Assembly (NCBI RefSeq): GCF_038449125.1
Contig: NZ_CP151800.1
Location: 2,452,406-2,516,405, forward strand
From: Kosakonia sp. BYX6
GTDB lineage: Bacteria; Pseudomonadota; Gammaproteobacteria; Enterobacterales; Enterobacteriaceae
Direction of reading: 5' to 3'
DNA: 64,000 nucleotides
A program made the position numbers and the translations under genes. Shown here one piece after another: positions 1 through 8,593 of the stretch (the stretch's first letter is position 1; each line of letters starts with the position of its first letter). The notes below the pieces were generated by a model, which saw only the letters and a list, made by a program, of their open reading frames with translations, did not search any database and had not been told where the DNA came from.

Positions 1-216
1 TTGTAAAAAGGTATCTTCCGCCTGACGCGCCTGCGAAACGGATAAGTTAATCGCGTCGCGTTCGGTGTCGGCCACCGCCCGCTCCCACGAACGCGACAGC
101 GTCCAGGTGCTGGTTGCCACACCCGCTATCAGCAAACCCGCCATAAAAAACGTGATACTACGACCCAACGAGGAATCGAGCGCCAGTGCCCGTGCTACCT
201 GCTTTTTGAATTTCAT
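1..216 (-). CDS. N-terminal part of a membrane-anchored sensor protein, probably a diguanylate cyclase (runs off the window)
   Basis: Only the first 72 residues are present; the gene continues beyond base 1. The ATG at 216-214 follows a GGGG-type ribosome binding site. The fragment has a short basic start (MKFKKQ), one hydrophobic helix at about residues 20-38, and then a polar helix containing SQARQAEDTF. That layout is typical of proteins with a periplasmic Cache/PDC sensor followed by GGDEF or kinase output. The diguanylate cyclase assignment is inferred from the resemblance of this N-terminus and from the neighbouring EAL gene; the output domain is not visible. Confidence 0.6.
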   Translation of the reverse strand, partial: MKFKKQVARALALDSSLGRSITFFMAGLLIAGVATSTWTLSRSWERAVADTERDAINLSVSQARQAEDTFLQ

Positions 217-330
217 TGACGCCCCTTTCATCACATCCTCTGTTGGTCAGTTAAGCATAGAAGCGTGATGATTTATAAGCCAAATAAGCACTGAGATTTG
301 GGTAATTCGGCGGATGGTAACCAACAGAAA

Positions 331-361
331 ATGCCTGTCGCACGCGGTGCGCGACAGGCAG
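331..361 (-). terminator. Rho-independent terminator of the BLUF-EAL gene
   Basis: A 10-bp stem (TGCCTGTCGC with GCGACAGGCA) lies just beyond the stop codon at 376. Read on the reverse strand it is followed by a short T-run (ATTTTCTG). Confidence 0.7.
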
Positions 362-375
362 AAATCAAAGTAGGT

Positions 376-1596
376 TTACGGGCGGGAGATGCGTTGCGGC
401 CAGTTGATCGCAGAAACGCCGCCAAGCACCGGGCGGGCAAACAAAAAGCCCTGGAAACGCTGAATGCCAACCGCTTCGAGCCAGCACCACTCTTCCACTT
501 TTTCAACACCTTCCGCGACCACAGTGATTTGCAGTTCGGCGCAGCAATCGATAATGGCTTTCACAATCGCCTGTTTCGGGCCGTGCAGGTGAATGTCGGT
601 CACAATAGTGCGGTCGATTTTCAGTTTATCCGGCTGGAATTTCGCCAGCAGCGACAAACCGGCAAAACCGGAGCCGAAATCGTCAATCGCCAGACCAATG
701 CCGGCGGCGCGAAGCTGGCGAATCGCCCAGGTGAACTCTTCGTAACCGGAAATCACCTCATCCTCGGTCACCTCAACAATAATCTGCCCAGGGTTAAGCT
801 GATTGCGGGTGATGTGATCGAGCAGAATGTCCACCGCACCGGGGATTTTAACCAGCGACATTGGCAGCAAGTTAATCGCGACTTTGTGGTTACCAATCCC
901 CAGACGACGCGCCATTGCCAGCGCCCAGCCTTTGGAGGCGAGATCCGCTTCGTGCAGCTTATTCGGGGCGATGGTCGCGAAATATTCCTGCGGGCTTCCG
1001 CCGTTTGGCCCACGGATCAGGGCTTCCAGCGAGGAGATATTCCCGCGCTGCGGCTCAATAATCGGCTGGAAGGCGAACTGACACGGCTGGTCTTCGGAAA
1101 CGGGCAACGTTTCGCTGGCGAACGGCGCGGTTTTAATGGCGAAGCGCCAGTTTTCAGGCACCGAATTGCGAACGCCGCCGTTGGTTTTTGGCGACGCGAT
1201 GAAATTACGGATAAATTTGTAGACCCGGTCATTGCTCGCCTGGTTGTATTTCAGCGTACCGAATCGGAGGATAGCGCGTAATGTGGCGGGCGGTGTCACC
1301 ACCTGCAGATCAAACAGAACCATGCCGCGATCAACAAAACGGCGACGTGGGGCAAAATCACGCATCAGCTCAACCACGTTGCCGTGTCGGGGATCCTGAT
1401 TAATACGTTCAAAAACGCTATTGACCGACGCCAGCGGTCCCTCTAGTACTTGTAAAAAGTGCTCGCCGTCGAACAGTAAGATACCCGTTACCTGCAACTG
1501 TGCGTTGCGCAGGCTTGCGCGTTCGACAAGGCCAGCCAGTTGAGAGGGATCTAATGTTCGATTCAGTCGGCTACGGTAAATCAAAGTCGCTAACAC
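376..1596 (-). CDS. blrP1: BlrP1-like blue-light-regulated c-di-GMP phosphodiesterase (BLUF-EAL)
   Basis: This 406-residue protein has an N-terminal BLUF flavin photoreceptor domain (about 1-95) and a C-terminal EAL domain (about 165-400). BLUF signalling residues are in place: Tyr7, Asn31 and Gln49. The EAL domain keeps the catalytic set: the EALIRG motif, Asn in AINLLP, Glu in VEVTED, AIDDFGSG, Lys in QPDKLK, VVAEGVE and FQGFLF. It should therefore hydrolyse c-di-GMP under blue light, as described for Klebsiella BlrP1, whose length (405) and motif order it matches. E. coli BluF shares the architecture but acts by protein interaction. Translation appears to start at a GTG with a GAGG about 10 nt upstream. 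Activity is inferred from residues. Confidence 0.88.
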   Translation of the reverse strand: MLATLIYRSRLNRTLDPSQLAGLVERASLRNAQLQVTGILLFDGEHFLQVLEGPLASVNSVFERINQDPRHGNVVELMRDFAPRRRFVDRGMVLFDLQVVTPPATLRAILRFGTLKYNQASNDRVYKFIRNFIASPKTNGGVRNSVPENWRFAIKTAPFASETLPVSEDQPCQFAFQPIIEPQRGNISSLEALIRGPNGGSPQEYFATIAPNKLHEADLASKGWALAMARRLGIGNHKVAINLLPMSLVKIPGAVDILLDHITRNQLNPGQIIVEVTEDEVISGYEEFTWAIRQLRAAGIGLAIDDFGSGFAGLSLLAKFQPDKLKIDRTIVTDIHLHGPKQAIVKAIIDCCAELQITVVAEGVEKVEEWCWLEAVGIQRFQGFLFARPVLGGVSAINWPQRISRP

Positions 1597-1700
1597 GAAA
1601 TGCTACCCTCAGAATGCCCACAAAAAATCCGATTAGATGATGCCATTCGGAATTCTAGCAATTTTGCAATATTCTCGTCAGTCAATTAAGGGGCATTCTG

Positions 1701-2348
1701 TTAGCGTTCTCGCTGGCTTAAAATGGCCAGTCGTGCGCGATAACCGTTACGAATGTGTTGACAAGCCGCTTCCTGCGCGGCCTGGCGATCGCGACGCGCC
1801 AATGCGTCGACAATCGCCTGATGTTCGCGTTTCGCCTCCTCGGTACGCTCTTTTAACTCGTACGTCGTGCTGCGCAACAGCGAAAGATGGATGCGTAAAT
1901 TATCCAGCATCTCATTCAGATAGGGGTTATGGGTGGCGCGGTAAATCTGGCGGTGAAACATGCGGTTATGATCGTGCAGCGCTTTGCTGTCGGTCAGCGA
2001 CGCTTCGGTGTGCACCATCTCTTGCAGCAGCGCGATTTCGGCGTCCGACGCGGCGCTTATCGCCAGATCCATCGCCAGACGTTCCAGCCCTTCACGCACA
2101 TCAAACAACTGGCGCAGGCGTTCATAACTCATATGCGCGATGATAAGCCCACGCTGCGGGCCAGGTTCGGCAAGGCCGAGGGTTTCGAGCCGGTGAAGCG
2201 CTTCGCGAATCGGCGTGCGGCTAAGACCAAACTGCTCTGCCAGCCGCGTCTCCTGCAAACGCTCTCCCGGCAGCAACTCCCCCGCTTCAATGGCGGAAAG
2301 CAAAACGTCAAAGGGCGTTAAGCCCGTATCACGGCCCGTCGATTTCAC
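1701..2348 (-). CDS. GntR-family (FCD subfamily) transcriptional regulator
   Basis: 215 residues: an N-terminal winged helix (recognition helix near LSRTPIREALHRLE, residues 40-55) and a C-terminal all-helical FCD ligand domain with the family's metal-binding type residues (D..R..N..FH). The start is GTG with a GGAG 7-8 nt upstream. It is divergent from the MmgE/PrpD gene at 2601, with a TTGTATACAA palindrome in the gap, the usual arrangement for a local repressor. A related site precedes the transporter at 6227, so it probably controls the whole cluster. The ligand is unknown. Confidence 0.85.
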   Translation of the reverse strand: MKSTGRDTGLTPFDVLLSAIEAGELLPGERLQETRLAEQFGLSRTPIREALHRLETLGLAEPGPQRGLIIAHMSYERLRQLFDVREGLERLAMDLAISAASDAEIALLQEMVHTEASLTDSKALHDHNRMFHRQIYRATHNPYLNEMLDNLRIHLSLLRSTTYELKERTEEAKREHQAIVDALARRDRQAAQEAACQHIRNGYRARLAILSQRER

Positions 2349-2475
2349 CTGTTAACTCCGTTCATATGTACTTAGAGGGTCCTGTAAAGAGTGTGGATCA
2401 TGCCGTGGCACATCTTGCCACAGGAAAGATAACGCTTTTGCTTTTTTTGTTCTTAGCTTATCTAAAAAACATCTT

Positions 2476-2526
2476 TTGACGTTTCTGTATGGGCTGCTAT
2501 GTTTATTTTATATTCATTGTATACAA
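2476..2526 (+). promoter_or_regulatory. Candidate sigma70 promoter and GntR operator of the MmgE/PrpD cluster
   Basis: TTGACG (2476-2481) and TATGTT (2498-2503) are separated by 16 bp. A perfect palindrome TTGTATACAA (2517-2526) lies just downstream of the expected transcription start, where a bound GntR/FCD protein would block elongation or initiation. The surrounding bases extend the symmetry (ATTCATT ... AATGAAT). The assignment to the 1701-2348 regulator is an inference from position. Confidence 0.5.
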
Positions 2527-2600
2527 ATGAATTCATAAAAAGACAAAGCGAATTTCTGGCTTGTTATTCATAGCCAACACCAGGGAAATCTTGTTTAAAG

Positions 2601-3959
2601 ATGACAAATAAAACTGACGTTGTACCAACTCGTGGAGAACAGCTCAGCCAGTTTATCAGCCAGGCTAACCAACTTAACATCCCACCCGCCGTGCGCCATG
2701 AAGCCAAACGCGCATTAATTGACTTCCTGGGCGTGGCGCTCGGCGCGGTCAATGATGATGCCGTTAACGCGGTGCGCAACGTGGCCAAAATATGGAACGC
2801 CACCGGCGAGGCGCGTATTTTCCTTTCCGGCACCACCACGCCGGCCCTCGCGGCGCTGATCAATGCCACCATGGCGCATGCCGCCGATTACGACGACACC
2901 CATCCTGCTGGCGCAGGCCACCCCGGCGGCCCGTGCTGGTCCACGGCGCTGGCGATGGCGCAAGCCCATCCGGTTGAAGAGGAACAGGTTTTGCGTGCGT
3001 TTATCGCCGGGTTTGAAGTGATGGCGAAACTCGGCGGCGGCTGGGTGCCGGGCGTTGGGCGAAACCTGCAACGCCGTGGTTTCCACCCGACATCGGTCGT
3101 GGGGCGTGCCGGTGCGGCTGCCGTTGCCGCGGCGATTCTGCAACTTTCGGAAGAACAGGTGCGCAACGCGCTTGGCGCCGCAGCGACCATGATGGGCGGC
3201 TTGCAAAAATCCTCCGGTACGCATGGCAAACCGTTCCACGCCGGAAAAGCGGCCATGGACGGGATTCTTGCCGCGCAACTGGCGGCGGAAGATTTTGTCG
3301 GCGCCCACCATTTTTATGAAGCCGACGGCTGGGTGAAAAGCTTTATCCAGGACGGCAGCGCCGAAATACCCCCACTCGATTTCGGCGAAACCTGGGAGCT
3401 ATTGACCAACGGCTACAAGCTGTATGCCAGCTGCCGTGGAACACATGCTTCCATTGAAACCGCGCGGAAAATCTACCCACAATTAGCGGGACGTAACATC
3501 ACCCGCATCGCGGCGAAAGTTCACCCGATGGGCATGGTGAACGCTGGGATCATGAACCCGCGCACCCCGCTGGAAAGCAAATTCAGCATTCCCCACTGCA
3601 TCACCCTCGCGTTAAGCGGCTATGCGCTAACCGATACGGATTTCACCCAGGCGACGGTGGACGATCCGCGCCCGCGCGCCCTGCTACCGCTGCTGGACGT
3701 CGAAGCCGTTGACGGGCAATCAGCCAGTTCTGCCTTTATTGATGTGTGGTTGGATGACGGCAGCGTGCTGCACGCGCACACTGACGTTTATCGTGGCCAT
3801 GCGCAAAACCCGCTGAGCGACGAGGAGCTGCGTGCCAAGTTCGACGCGCTGACGATTCCGGTGCTTGGCGAACAGCGCAGCACAGAACTCTATGACGCGG
3901 CCCTGAACTTTGAATGTCCAGGCTCCCTGGCGCGCATTACCGGGCTTCTTGCCGGCTAA
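2601..3959 (+). CDS. MmgE/PrpD family enzyme (first of two)
   Basis: 452 residues covering the full MmgE/PrpD fold. Family motifs are visible: HAADYDDTH near residue 95, RRGFHPTS near 155, KPFHAGKAA near 213, YKLYASCRGTH near 272 and SKFSIPHC near 330. The family includes 2-methylcitrate dehydratase, cis-aconitate decarboxylase and iminodisuccinate epimerase, so it acts on polycarboxylates by proton abstraction or dehydration. This copy keeps the histidine after the YxxC motif that is normal in the family. It begins an operon-like row with a second paralogue 34 bp downstream. The substrate cannot be named; the neighbouring amino-acid-type importer argues against the propionate pathway, as no prp genes are present. 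Confidence 0.85.
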   Translation: MTNKTDVVPTRGEQLSQFISQANQLNIPPAVRHEAKRALIDFLGVALGAVNDDAVNAVRNVAKIWNATGEARIFLSGTTTPALAALINATMAHAADYDDTHPAGAGHPGGPCWSTALAMAQAHPVEEEQVLRAFIAGFEVMAKLGGGWVPGVGRNLQRRGFHPTSVVGRAGAAAVAAAILQLSEEQVRNALGAAATMMGGLQKSSGTHGKPFHAGKAAMDGILAAQLAAEDFVGAHHFYEADGWVKSFIQDGSAEIPPLDFGETWELLTNGYKLYASCRGTHASIETARKIYPQLAGRNITRIAAKVHPMGMVNAGIMNPRTPLESKFSIPHCITLALSGYALTDTDFTQATVDDPRPRALLPLLDVEAVDGQSASSAFIDVWLDDGSVLHAHTDVYRGHAQNPLSDEELRAKFDALTIPVLGEQRSTELYDAALNFECPGSLARITGLLAG

Positions 3960-3993
3960 CACTGATTAAAACCTGGCACAGGAAATTCGTTAC

Positions 3994-5319
3994 ATGACCA
4001 TTGCCCGACAACTCGCCGGTAATTTGCTGGCGTTCTCCCGGCAGGCTTTTTCGCAGGCGGCCTGCGCGCAAGCGCGCACCGCGATGATTGATACGTTAGG
4101 CGTCACTCTTGCGGGCGGCGTGCAATCTGGCGCCGCGAAACTGCGTGCCGTCATTGTCCCCTCTGCCGCTACCGGCAACAGCCGCGTGTTCGGCACCGAT
4201 CTCAAACTGAATGCGCTGGATGCCGCCTTGCTGAACGGTGTTTCATCCCATTTGCTGGATTTTGATGACTCCAACTCATGGCTGCACGGCCATATTTCCG
4301 TCGCCGTGTTACCGGCATTGCTGGCGCTGGCGGATGAACAAAATGTGAATGGCGAGGCGCTGCTGCGGGCATATATCACCGGGTATGAAACCGCGGTGCG
4401 CATGGGCAAAGCGGTGAGTCCATTCCAGTATCGCCACGGCTGGCACCCGACCACCACTGTGGGCGTTTTCGCCGGTGTGGCGGCCTGCGCAGTGATTTTG
4501 CAGCTCAATGAAGAACAAACCGCGACGGCGCTGGCGATGACCGCATCGCTGGCGTCGGGCATCAAATCCAACTTTGGCAGCGAAACCAAAGCGCTGGCGG
4601 TCGGCCAGGCGGCGCGCAGCGCGGTAATGGCCTGCAAGTTGGCGAAAGAGGGTTTCAGCGCAGGCGCCACCGCGTTTGAACATCACCAGGGCTACTTCCA
4701 TGTTTATAACGGAGAAGCCAATGTCGACCCGCTGCCGCTGACCGAAAGCTGGGATGCGGTGCCGTTTATTCTCGATACCGTAAAGAGCAACAACTACAAG
4801 TATTTCCCCTGCTGCTACGCGATCTTATCGCCGCTCGACGGCGTGCTGGCGCTGCGCGAGGAAACCGGTTTGCAGCCTGAAGCGATCGCCCGCATTGACG
4901 TCAAAGTGCACCCGATTCGCTTTCCGCACATCAATATTCCCGCACCGGAAAACCCACTGGCCGGTAAGTTCAGCCTGCATTACTGCGTGGCGCGCGCGTT
5001 CGTTACCGGAACGCTGACGCTGGACGATTTTATCAACGAGGAACGTTTCTTCGACCCGGCAACGCAGACCTTAATGCACAAAGTGACGCTGGAAAAACAT
5101 GACGAAGAGGTAACGCACAGCGCGTTTGTCACCCTGACGACGACTGACGGACGGCAGTTTAGCCTGCGCGTGGCCGGGGCGCGCGGCTCCAGCCCGGCCA
5201 TTCCGCTGCCAGATAACCTGATCGAACAGAAGTTTCTCGATTGCGCCAGCCGTGTGCTGCCCGCCGACGACGCGCGGGCGTTGTATCAGCGTCTGCTGCG
5301 TGATGATTTTGGCGGCTAA
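3994..5319 (+). CDS. MmgE/PrpD family enzyme (second, divergent paralogue)
   Basis: 441 residues with the same overall fold as the preceding gene: LLDFDDSNSW near residue 87, HGWHPTTTVG near 150, SETKALAVGQAA near 195 and GKFSLHYC near 325. It differs where the first has CRGTH: here the segment reads YKYFPCCYAILSPLDG, so the usual histidine after the cysteine is missing. The HAxD motif is also altered, with SHLLDFDD. This suggests a different reaction or a specialised partner rather than a redundant copy. A good AGGAAA ribosome site precedes the ATG, and the next gene starts 6 bp after its stop. Confidence 0.83.
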   Translation: MTIARQLAGNLLAFSRQAFSQAACAQARTAMIDTLGVTLAGGVQSGAAKLRAVIVPSAATGNSRVFGTDLKLNALDAALLNGVSSHLLDFDDSNSWLHGHISVAVLPALLALADEQNVNGEALLRAYITGYETAVRMGKAVSPFQYRHGWHPTTTVGVFAGVAACAVILQLNEEQTATALAMTASLASGIKSNFGSETKALAVGQAARSAVMACKLAKEGFSAGATAFEHHQGYFHVYNGEANVDPLPLTESWDAVPFILDTVKSNNYKYFPCCYAILSPLDGVLALREETGLQPEAIARIDVKVHPIRFPHINIPAPENPLAGKFSLHYCVARAFVTGTLTLDDFINEERFFDPATQTLMHKVTLEKHDEEVTHSAFVTLTTTDGRQFSLRVAGARGSSPAIPLPDNLIEQKFLDCASRVLPADDARALYQRLLRDDFGG

Positions 5320-5325
5320 ACGGAA

Positions 5326-6087
5326 ATGAGCATGAGCTGGATCCCACCGGAGATCTCCCCGCTGTTTGCCGGGGTGATGATTTTTTGCAGTTTTTTGACC
5401 TCTGCGCTGACGGCGGCAATGGGGCTCGGCGGCGGTACCGCCCTGCTGGCGATTATGGGCCTGGGCATGCCGGTCAGCAGCCTGATGCCAGTACATGGTC
5501 TTGTGCAGCTTGGGTCAAACATGAGCCGCACGCTGATCCAGCGCATGCACGTTGTCTGGCCGCTGGCGCTGTGGTTTTTGCTCGGTAGCGCGGTCGGTAT
5601 TGCCGTCGGCGCGCCGGTTGCGGCGGCGATCCCGGACAGCATCGCGCGTGTCGCGCTGGGGCTGTTTATTCTCTGGTCGGTGGTGCGTAAACGCGGTGAA
5701 CAAAAACCGCTCAGCCGCCCGCTGTTTGTCTTAGGCGGTGTGATCAGCAGTATCGGCACAATGATTGTTGGCGCGACCGGGCCGATGGTCGCCGGGCTTA
5801 TCAGCTCGCAGGGGTTAAAACGCCAGCCGCTGATTGCCACTCACGCCACCTGCATGGTGTTACAGCATGGGCTGAAGATCCTCGCCTTCGGGCTGATGGG
5901 GTTTGCCTGGGTCAACTGGTTACCGGTGCTGGCGGCGATGATTATCAGCGGCGCGCTGGGCACCTGGCTTGGCACGCGAGTGCTGGACAATGTGCCGGAG
6001 CGGCTGTTTCGCGTGCTGTTTCGCCTCACCATGATCCTGCTGAGCGCGCAGCTACTGTGGCAAGGCGTTCGCGGCTGGCTGCAATAA
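5326..6087 (+). CDS. TSUP (TauE/SafE) family membrane exporter
   Basis: 253 residues, almost wholly hydrophobic, with about eight predicted membrane segments and the two-fold repeat of the TSUP family (first half around MGLGGGTALLAIMGLGMPVS, second around IGTMIVGATGPMVAGL). Known relatives export sulfite, sulfoacetate or other small organic anions. It starts 6 bp after the second MmgE/PrpD gene, so it is probably cotranscribed and may export a product of the pathway or balance the anion taken up. A second ATG at 5332 is an equally plausible start. The substrate is unknown. Confidence 0.85.
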   Translation: MSMSWIPPEISPLFAGVMIFCSFLTSALTAAMGLGGGTALLAIMGLGMPVSSLMPVHGLVQLGSNMSRTLIQRMHVVWPLALWFLLGSAVGIAVGAPVAAAIPDSIARVALGLFILWSVVRKRGEQKPLSRPLFVLGGVISSIGTMIVGATGPMVAGLISSQGLKRQPLIATHATCMVLQHGLKILAFGLMGFAWVNWLPVLAAMIISGALGTWLGTRVLDNVPERLFRVLFRLTMILLSAQLLWQGVRGWLQ

Positions 6088-6146
6088 TTTATGCATATGC
6101 TTAACTGAATTCGTTCTTTGCCAAAAACGCCACGGATGGCGAACAT

Positions 6147-6156
6147 ACGTATACAA
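6147..6156 (+). promoter_or_regulatory. Second candidate GntR/FCD site upstream of the ABC importer
   Basis: ACGTATACAA matches the palindrome TTGTATACAA at 2517 in 8 of 10 positions. It sits 70 bp before the binding-protein gene, in the only gap large enough for a promoter between the enzyme genes and the transporter. It suggests shared control by the 1701-2348 regulator. Confidence 0.35.
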
Positions 6157-6226
6157 ACGGACTCAATCGTAAAACCGTAATAAATACAGTGGATTAATTG
6201 ATAGCAACTTTTAGAAAGGATCGGCC

Positions 6227-7276
6227 ATGCTAAAAAGAACTCACCTTGCCGCGTCAGTCCTGCTGTTGGCGCTCAGCAGCCTGATGATGCCCGCCCAGGC
6301 GGAAAACGCCCCTGCCACCAATGGCGACACGCTGAAAAAGATCAAAGCCCGCGGTGAAGTGGTTTGCGGCGTTCACCCTGCCCGCCACGGTTTTGCCGCC
6401 ATCGACAGCAAAGGCAAATGGGAAGGACTGGATGTCGATTTCTGTCACGCGCTGGCGGCGGCAGTCTTTGGCGATGCCTCTAAAGTGCGCTTTACCCCGC
6501 TTTCCACTGCGCAGCGTTTCCCGGCGATCCAGTCCGGTGAAGTCGACGTGCTGTCGCGCAATATCACCGCGTCGTTAACCCGCGATGTCGCGCTGGGGCT
6601 GAACTTTGCGCCACCAAATTTCTACACCGGAACCGGTTTTATGGTGCGCGCCAATAGCGGCGTGAAAAAAGTCGACGATCTCGACGGCGCAACCGTGTGC
6701 ATCACGCCGGGCAGCAGTACCGAACAAAACGTGGCGCAGATTTTCGCCTCGCGCAATATGCATTACACGCCGGTGGTGATTGAAAACAATAAAGAGTATG
6801 TCGCGGCCTATCTTGCCGGGCGTTGCGATGTGATCGCCCGTGACAAAGTGGCGCTGCCGGGCATCAAGACCTTTGATGCGGAAAAACCGGAAGACCATAT
6901 CATTCTGCCCGGCATTTATTCCAAAGAGCCGCTGGCAATGGCGGTGCGCAAAGGCGATGACCAGTGGTATGACATTGTGAAATGGGTGGTTTACGCCACG
7001 TTCAACGCCGAAGAGATGAACGTCAGCCAGAGCAATGTTGACCAACAACTCAAATCCGCCGATCCGGATGTACAAGGCCTGCTCGGTGTCACGGGCGGTT
7101 TCGGGCAGAAGCTCGGTCTGGATGACAAATGGGTTTACAACATTGTGAAGCAGGTGGGCAATTACGGTGATATCTACAACCGCCACTTCGGCCCGCAAAG
7201 CGCTGAACCGCTGGATCGTGATTTGAACAACCAGTGGAACAAAGGCGGTTTGCTTTACGGCCTGCCGATCCGTTGA
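6227..7276 (+). CDS. Periplasmic amino-acid-binding protein of an AapJ/YhdW-type ABC importer
   Basis: 349 residues with a Sec signal peptide (cleavage probably after AQA at about residue 25), then a two-lobed family 3 solute-binding domain (GEVVCGVHPARHGF, DVDFCHALAAAVFG, DGATVCITPGSSTEQN). The length and motifs match AapJ of the general L-amino acid permease and E. coli YhdW (341). It has a strong ribosome site (AAAGGATC). It is followed by a repeat element and then both permeases and the ATPase. The link to the MmgE/PrpD genes suggests that it captures an amino-dicarboxylate or N-substituted amino acid; this is inference. Confidence 0.87.
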   Translation: MLKRTHLAASVLLLALSSLMMPAQAENAPATNGDTLKKIKARGEVVCGVHPARHGFAAIDSKGKWEGLDVDFCHALAAAVFGDASKVRFTPLSTAQRFPAIQSGEVDVLSRNITASLTRDVALGLNFAPPNFYTGTGFMVRANSGVKKVDDLDGATVCITPGSSTEQNVAQIFASRNMHYTPVVIENNKEYVAAYLAGRCDVIARDKVALPGIKTFDAEKPEDHIILPGIYSKEPLAMAVRKGDDQWYDIVKWVVYATFNAEEMNVSQSNVDQQLKSADPDVQGLLGVTGGFGQKLGLDDKWVYNIVKQVGNYGDIYNRHFGPQSAEPLDRDLNNQWNKGGLLYGLPIR

Positions 7277-7296
7277 TCATTGCATCCCTTTGCTAT

Positions 7297-7366
7297 GCCC
7301 GGTGACGCTTTGCTTACCGGGCCTACAAACCCCGTAGGCCGGATAAGGCGCAGCCGCCATCCGGCG
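7297..7366. repeat. REP/BIME-type palindromic repeat pair
   Basis: Two inverted REP-like units (GCCCGG...ACCGGGCCTAC and GTAGGCCGGATAAGGCG...CCGCCATCCGGC) lie between the binding-protein gene and the first permease. Such elements stabilise upstream mRNA, which fits the usual excess of binding protein over permease. Confidence 0.8.
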
Positions 7367-7393
7367 AAATTACTGCAACAATCGTAATAATTA

Positions 7394-8584
7394 ATGATGA
7401 AACAGTCTGACAACCCCGGTGCCAGCACCGCGTTTCGCCTTTTCACCTTTTTAGGCAGCAAAACCGTGCGTAGCTGGTGTTACCAGTTTCTGCTGGCGGC
7501 GCTTCTGATCGGTTTTAGTTACTGGCTCTACAGCAACGTGGTAGACAATTTGCGCGCCCAGCGCATTGCCACCGGCTTTGGTTTTTTACCGCAAAGCGCG
7601 CAGTTCGCCATTGGCGAAACGCTGATCGATTACACCCCGCAGGATAGTTACGCGCGCGCGGTGCTGGTCGGCCTGCTTAACACGTTGTATGTCACGGTGT
7701 GTGGCATTGTGCTGGCTACGGTACTCGGTTTTATGGTCGGTATTGGCCGGGTGTCGAAAAACTGGCTGCTGGCGAAAGTCTGCGTCACTTACGTGGAGTT
7801 GCTGCGCAATGTGCCGGTGATTTTGCAGGTGATCTTCTGGTCGGTGGTGATCCGCAACCTGCCTTCGCCACGCGGTGCCATTGAACTGCCGGGGGGGTTC
7901 TTAACCAATCGCGGGCTGACGTTTACTGTTCCGGCTGCCGATAACGGCTGGCTGTGGACGCTGGTTGCCCTGTTCGCGGCGCTGGTGTTGAGCGCGCTGG
8001 TTTCCGGGTTAGCGCGTCGCTTGCGCGAACAGCACGGCAAACTGCTGCCGGTGGGCCGCATTCGCCTGGCGCTCGTCATCGCGCTCCCCCTGCTGGCCTG
8101 GTTGATGTGCGGTGCGCCGCATGAACTGAATCGCCCGGAACTGCGCGGCTTTAACTTCAAGGGTGGTTTTACTATCAGCCCGGAATTCACCGCGCTGCTG
8201 CTGGGAATCGCGCTCTACTCGTCGTCGTTTATCGCCGAAATCGTTCGCGCGGGCATTCAGTCCGTGCCGAAAGGCCAGCTTGAAGCGGCGCGGGCGCTGT
8301 CGTTTTCCCCGTGGCATTTGATGCGCCATGTGATCATTCCACAGGCGATGCGCGTGATGGTGCCGCCGCTGGCGAGCCAGTATGTCAGCCTTGCCAAAAA
8401 CAGCTCTATTGCTGTGGTCGTTGGTTACCCGGAACTGGCGAATATCAGCAATACCTTGATGAACCAGACCGGCCAGGCGCTGGAAGCTATTGCCATCATG
8501 ATGGTGGTCTATCTGATTATCAGCGGCACCACCTCGCTGCTGATGAACCTGTTTAACCGCTACGTCGCCATTAAAGAGCGCTAA
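7394..8584 (+). CDS. ABC amino-acid importer permease, AapQ/YhdX type
   Basis: 396 residues. An N-terminal membrane helix (about 29-50) is followed by a long periplasmic insert, two more hydrophobic segments and a C-terminal HisM-type permease domain. The EAA loop reads EAARALSFSPWHLMRHVIIPQA (about residues 298-319) and would contact the ATPase. The length fits AapQ/YhdX (about 393-400), which carry this large N-terminal extension unlike ordinary 220-residue amino-acid permeases. Two adjacent ATG codons (7394, 7397) compete as start, and neither has a strong ribosome site. Confidence 0.87.
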   Translation: MMKQSDNPGASTAFRLFTFLGSKTVRSWCYQFLLAALLIGFSYWLYSNVVDNLRAQRIATGFGFLPQSAQFAIGETLIDYTPQDSYARAVLVGLLNTLYVTVCGIVLATVLGFMVGIGRVSKNWLLAKVCVTYVELLRNVPVILQVIFWSVVIRNLPSPRGAIELPGGFLTNRGLTFTVPAADNGWLWTLVALFAALVLSALVSGLARRLREQHGKLLPVGRIRLALVIALPLLAWLMCGAPHELNRPELRGFNFKGGFTISPEFTALLLGIALYSSSFIAEIVRAGIQSVPKGQLEAARALSFSPWHLMRHVIIPQAMRVMVPPLASQYVSLAKNSSIAVVVGYPELANISNTLMNQTGQALEAIAIMMVVYLIISGTTSLLMNLFNRYVAIKER

Positions 8585-8593
8585 GGAATCCTG

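Noticed and set aside
298-1281. Long forward-strand open frame (327 codons)
   Set aside because: It is antisense to the BLUF-EAL gene, lacks any family motif and a ribosome site, and arises from GC-rich codon structure on the other strand.
2601-5319. Propionate (prp) catabolic operon
   Set aside because: There is no prpB, prpC or prpE nearby and the partner genes are an amino-acid importer and a TSUP exporter.
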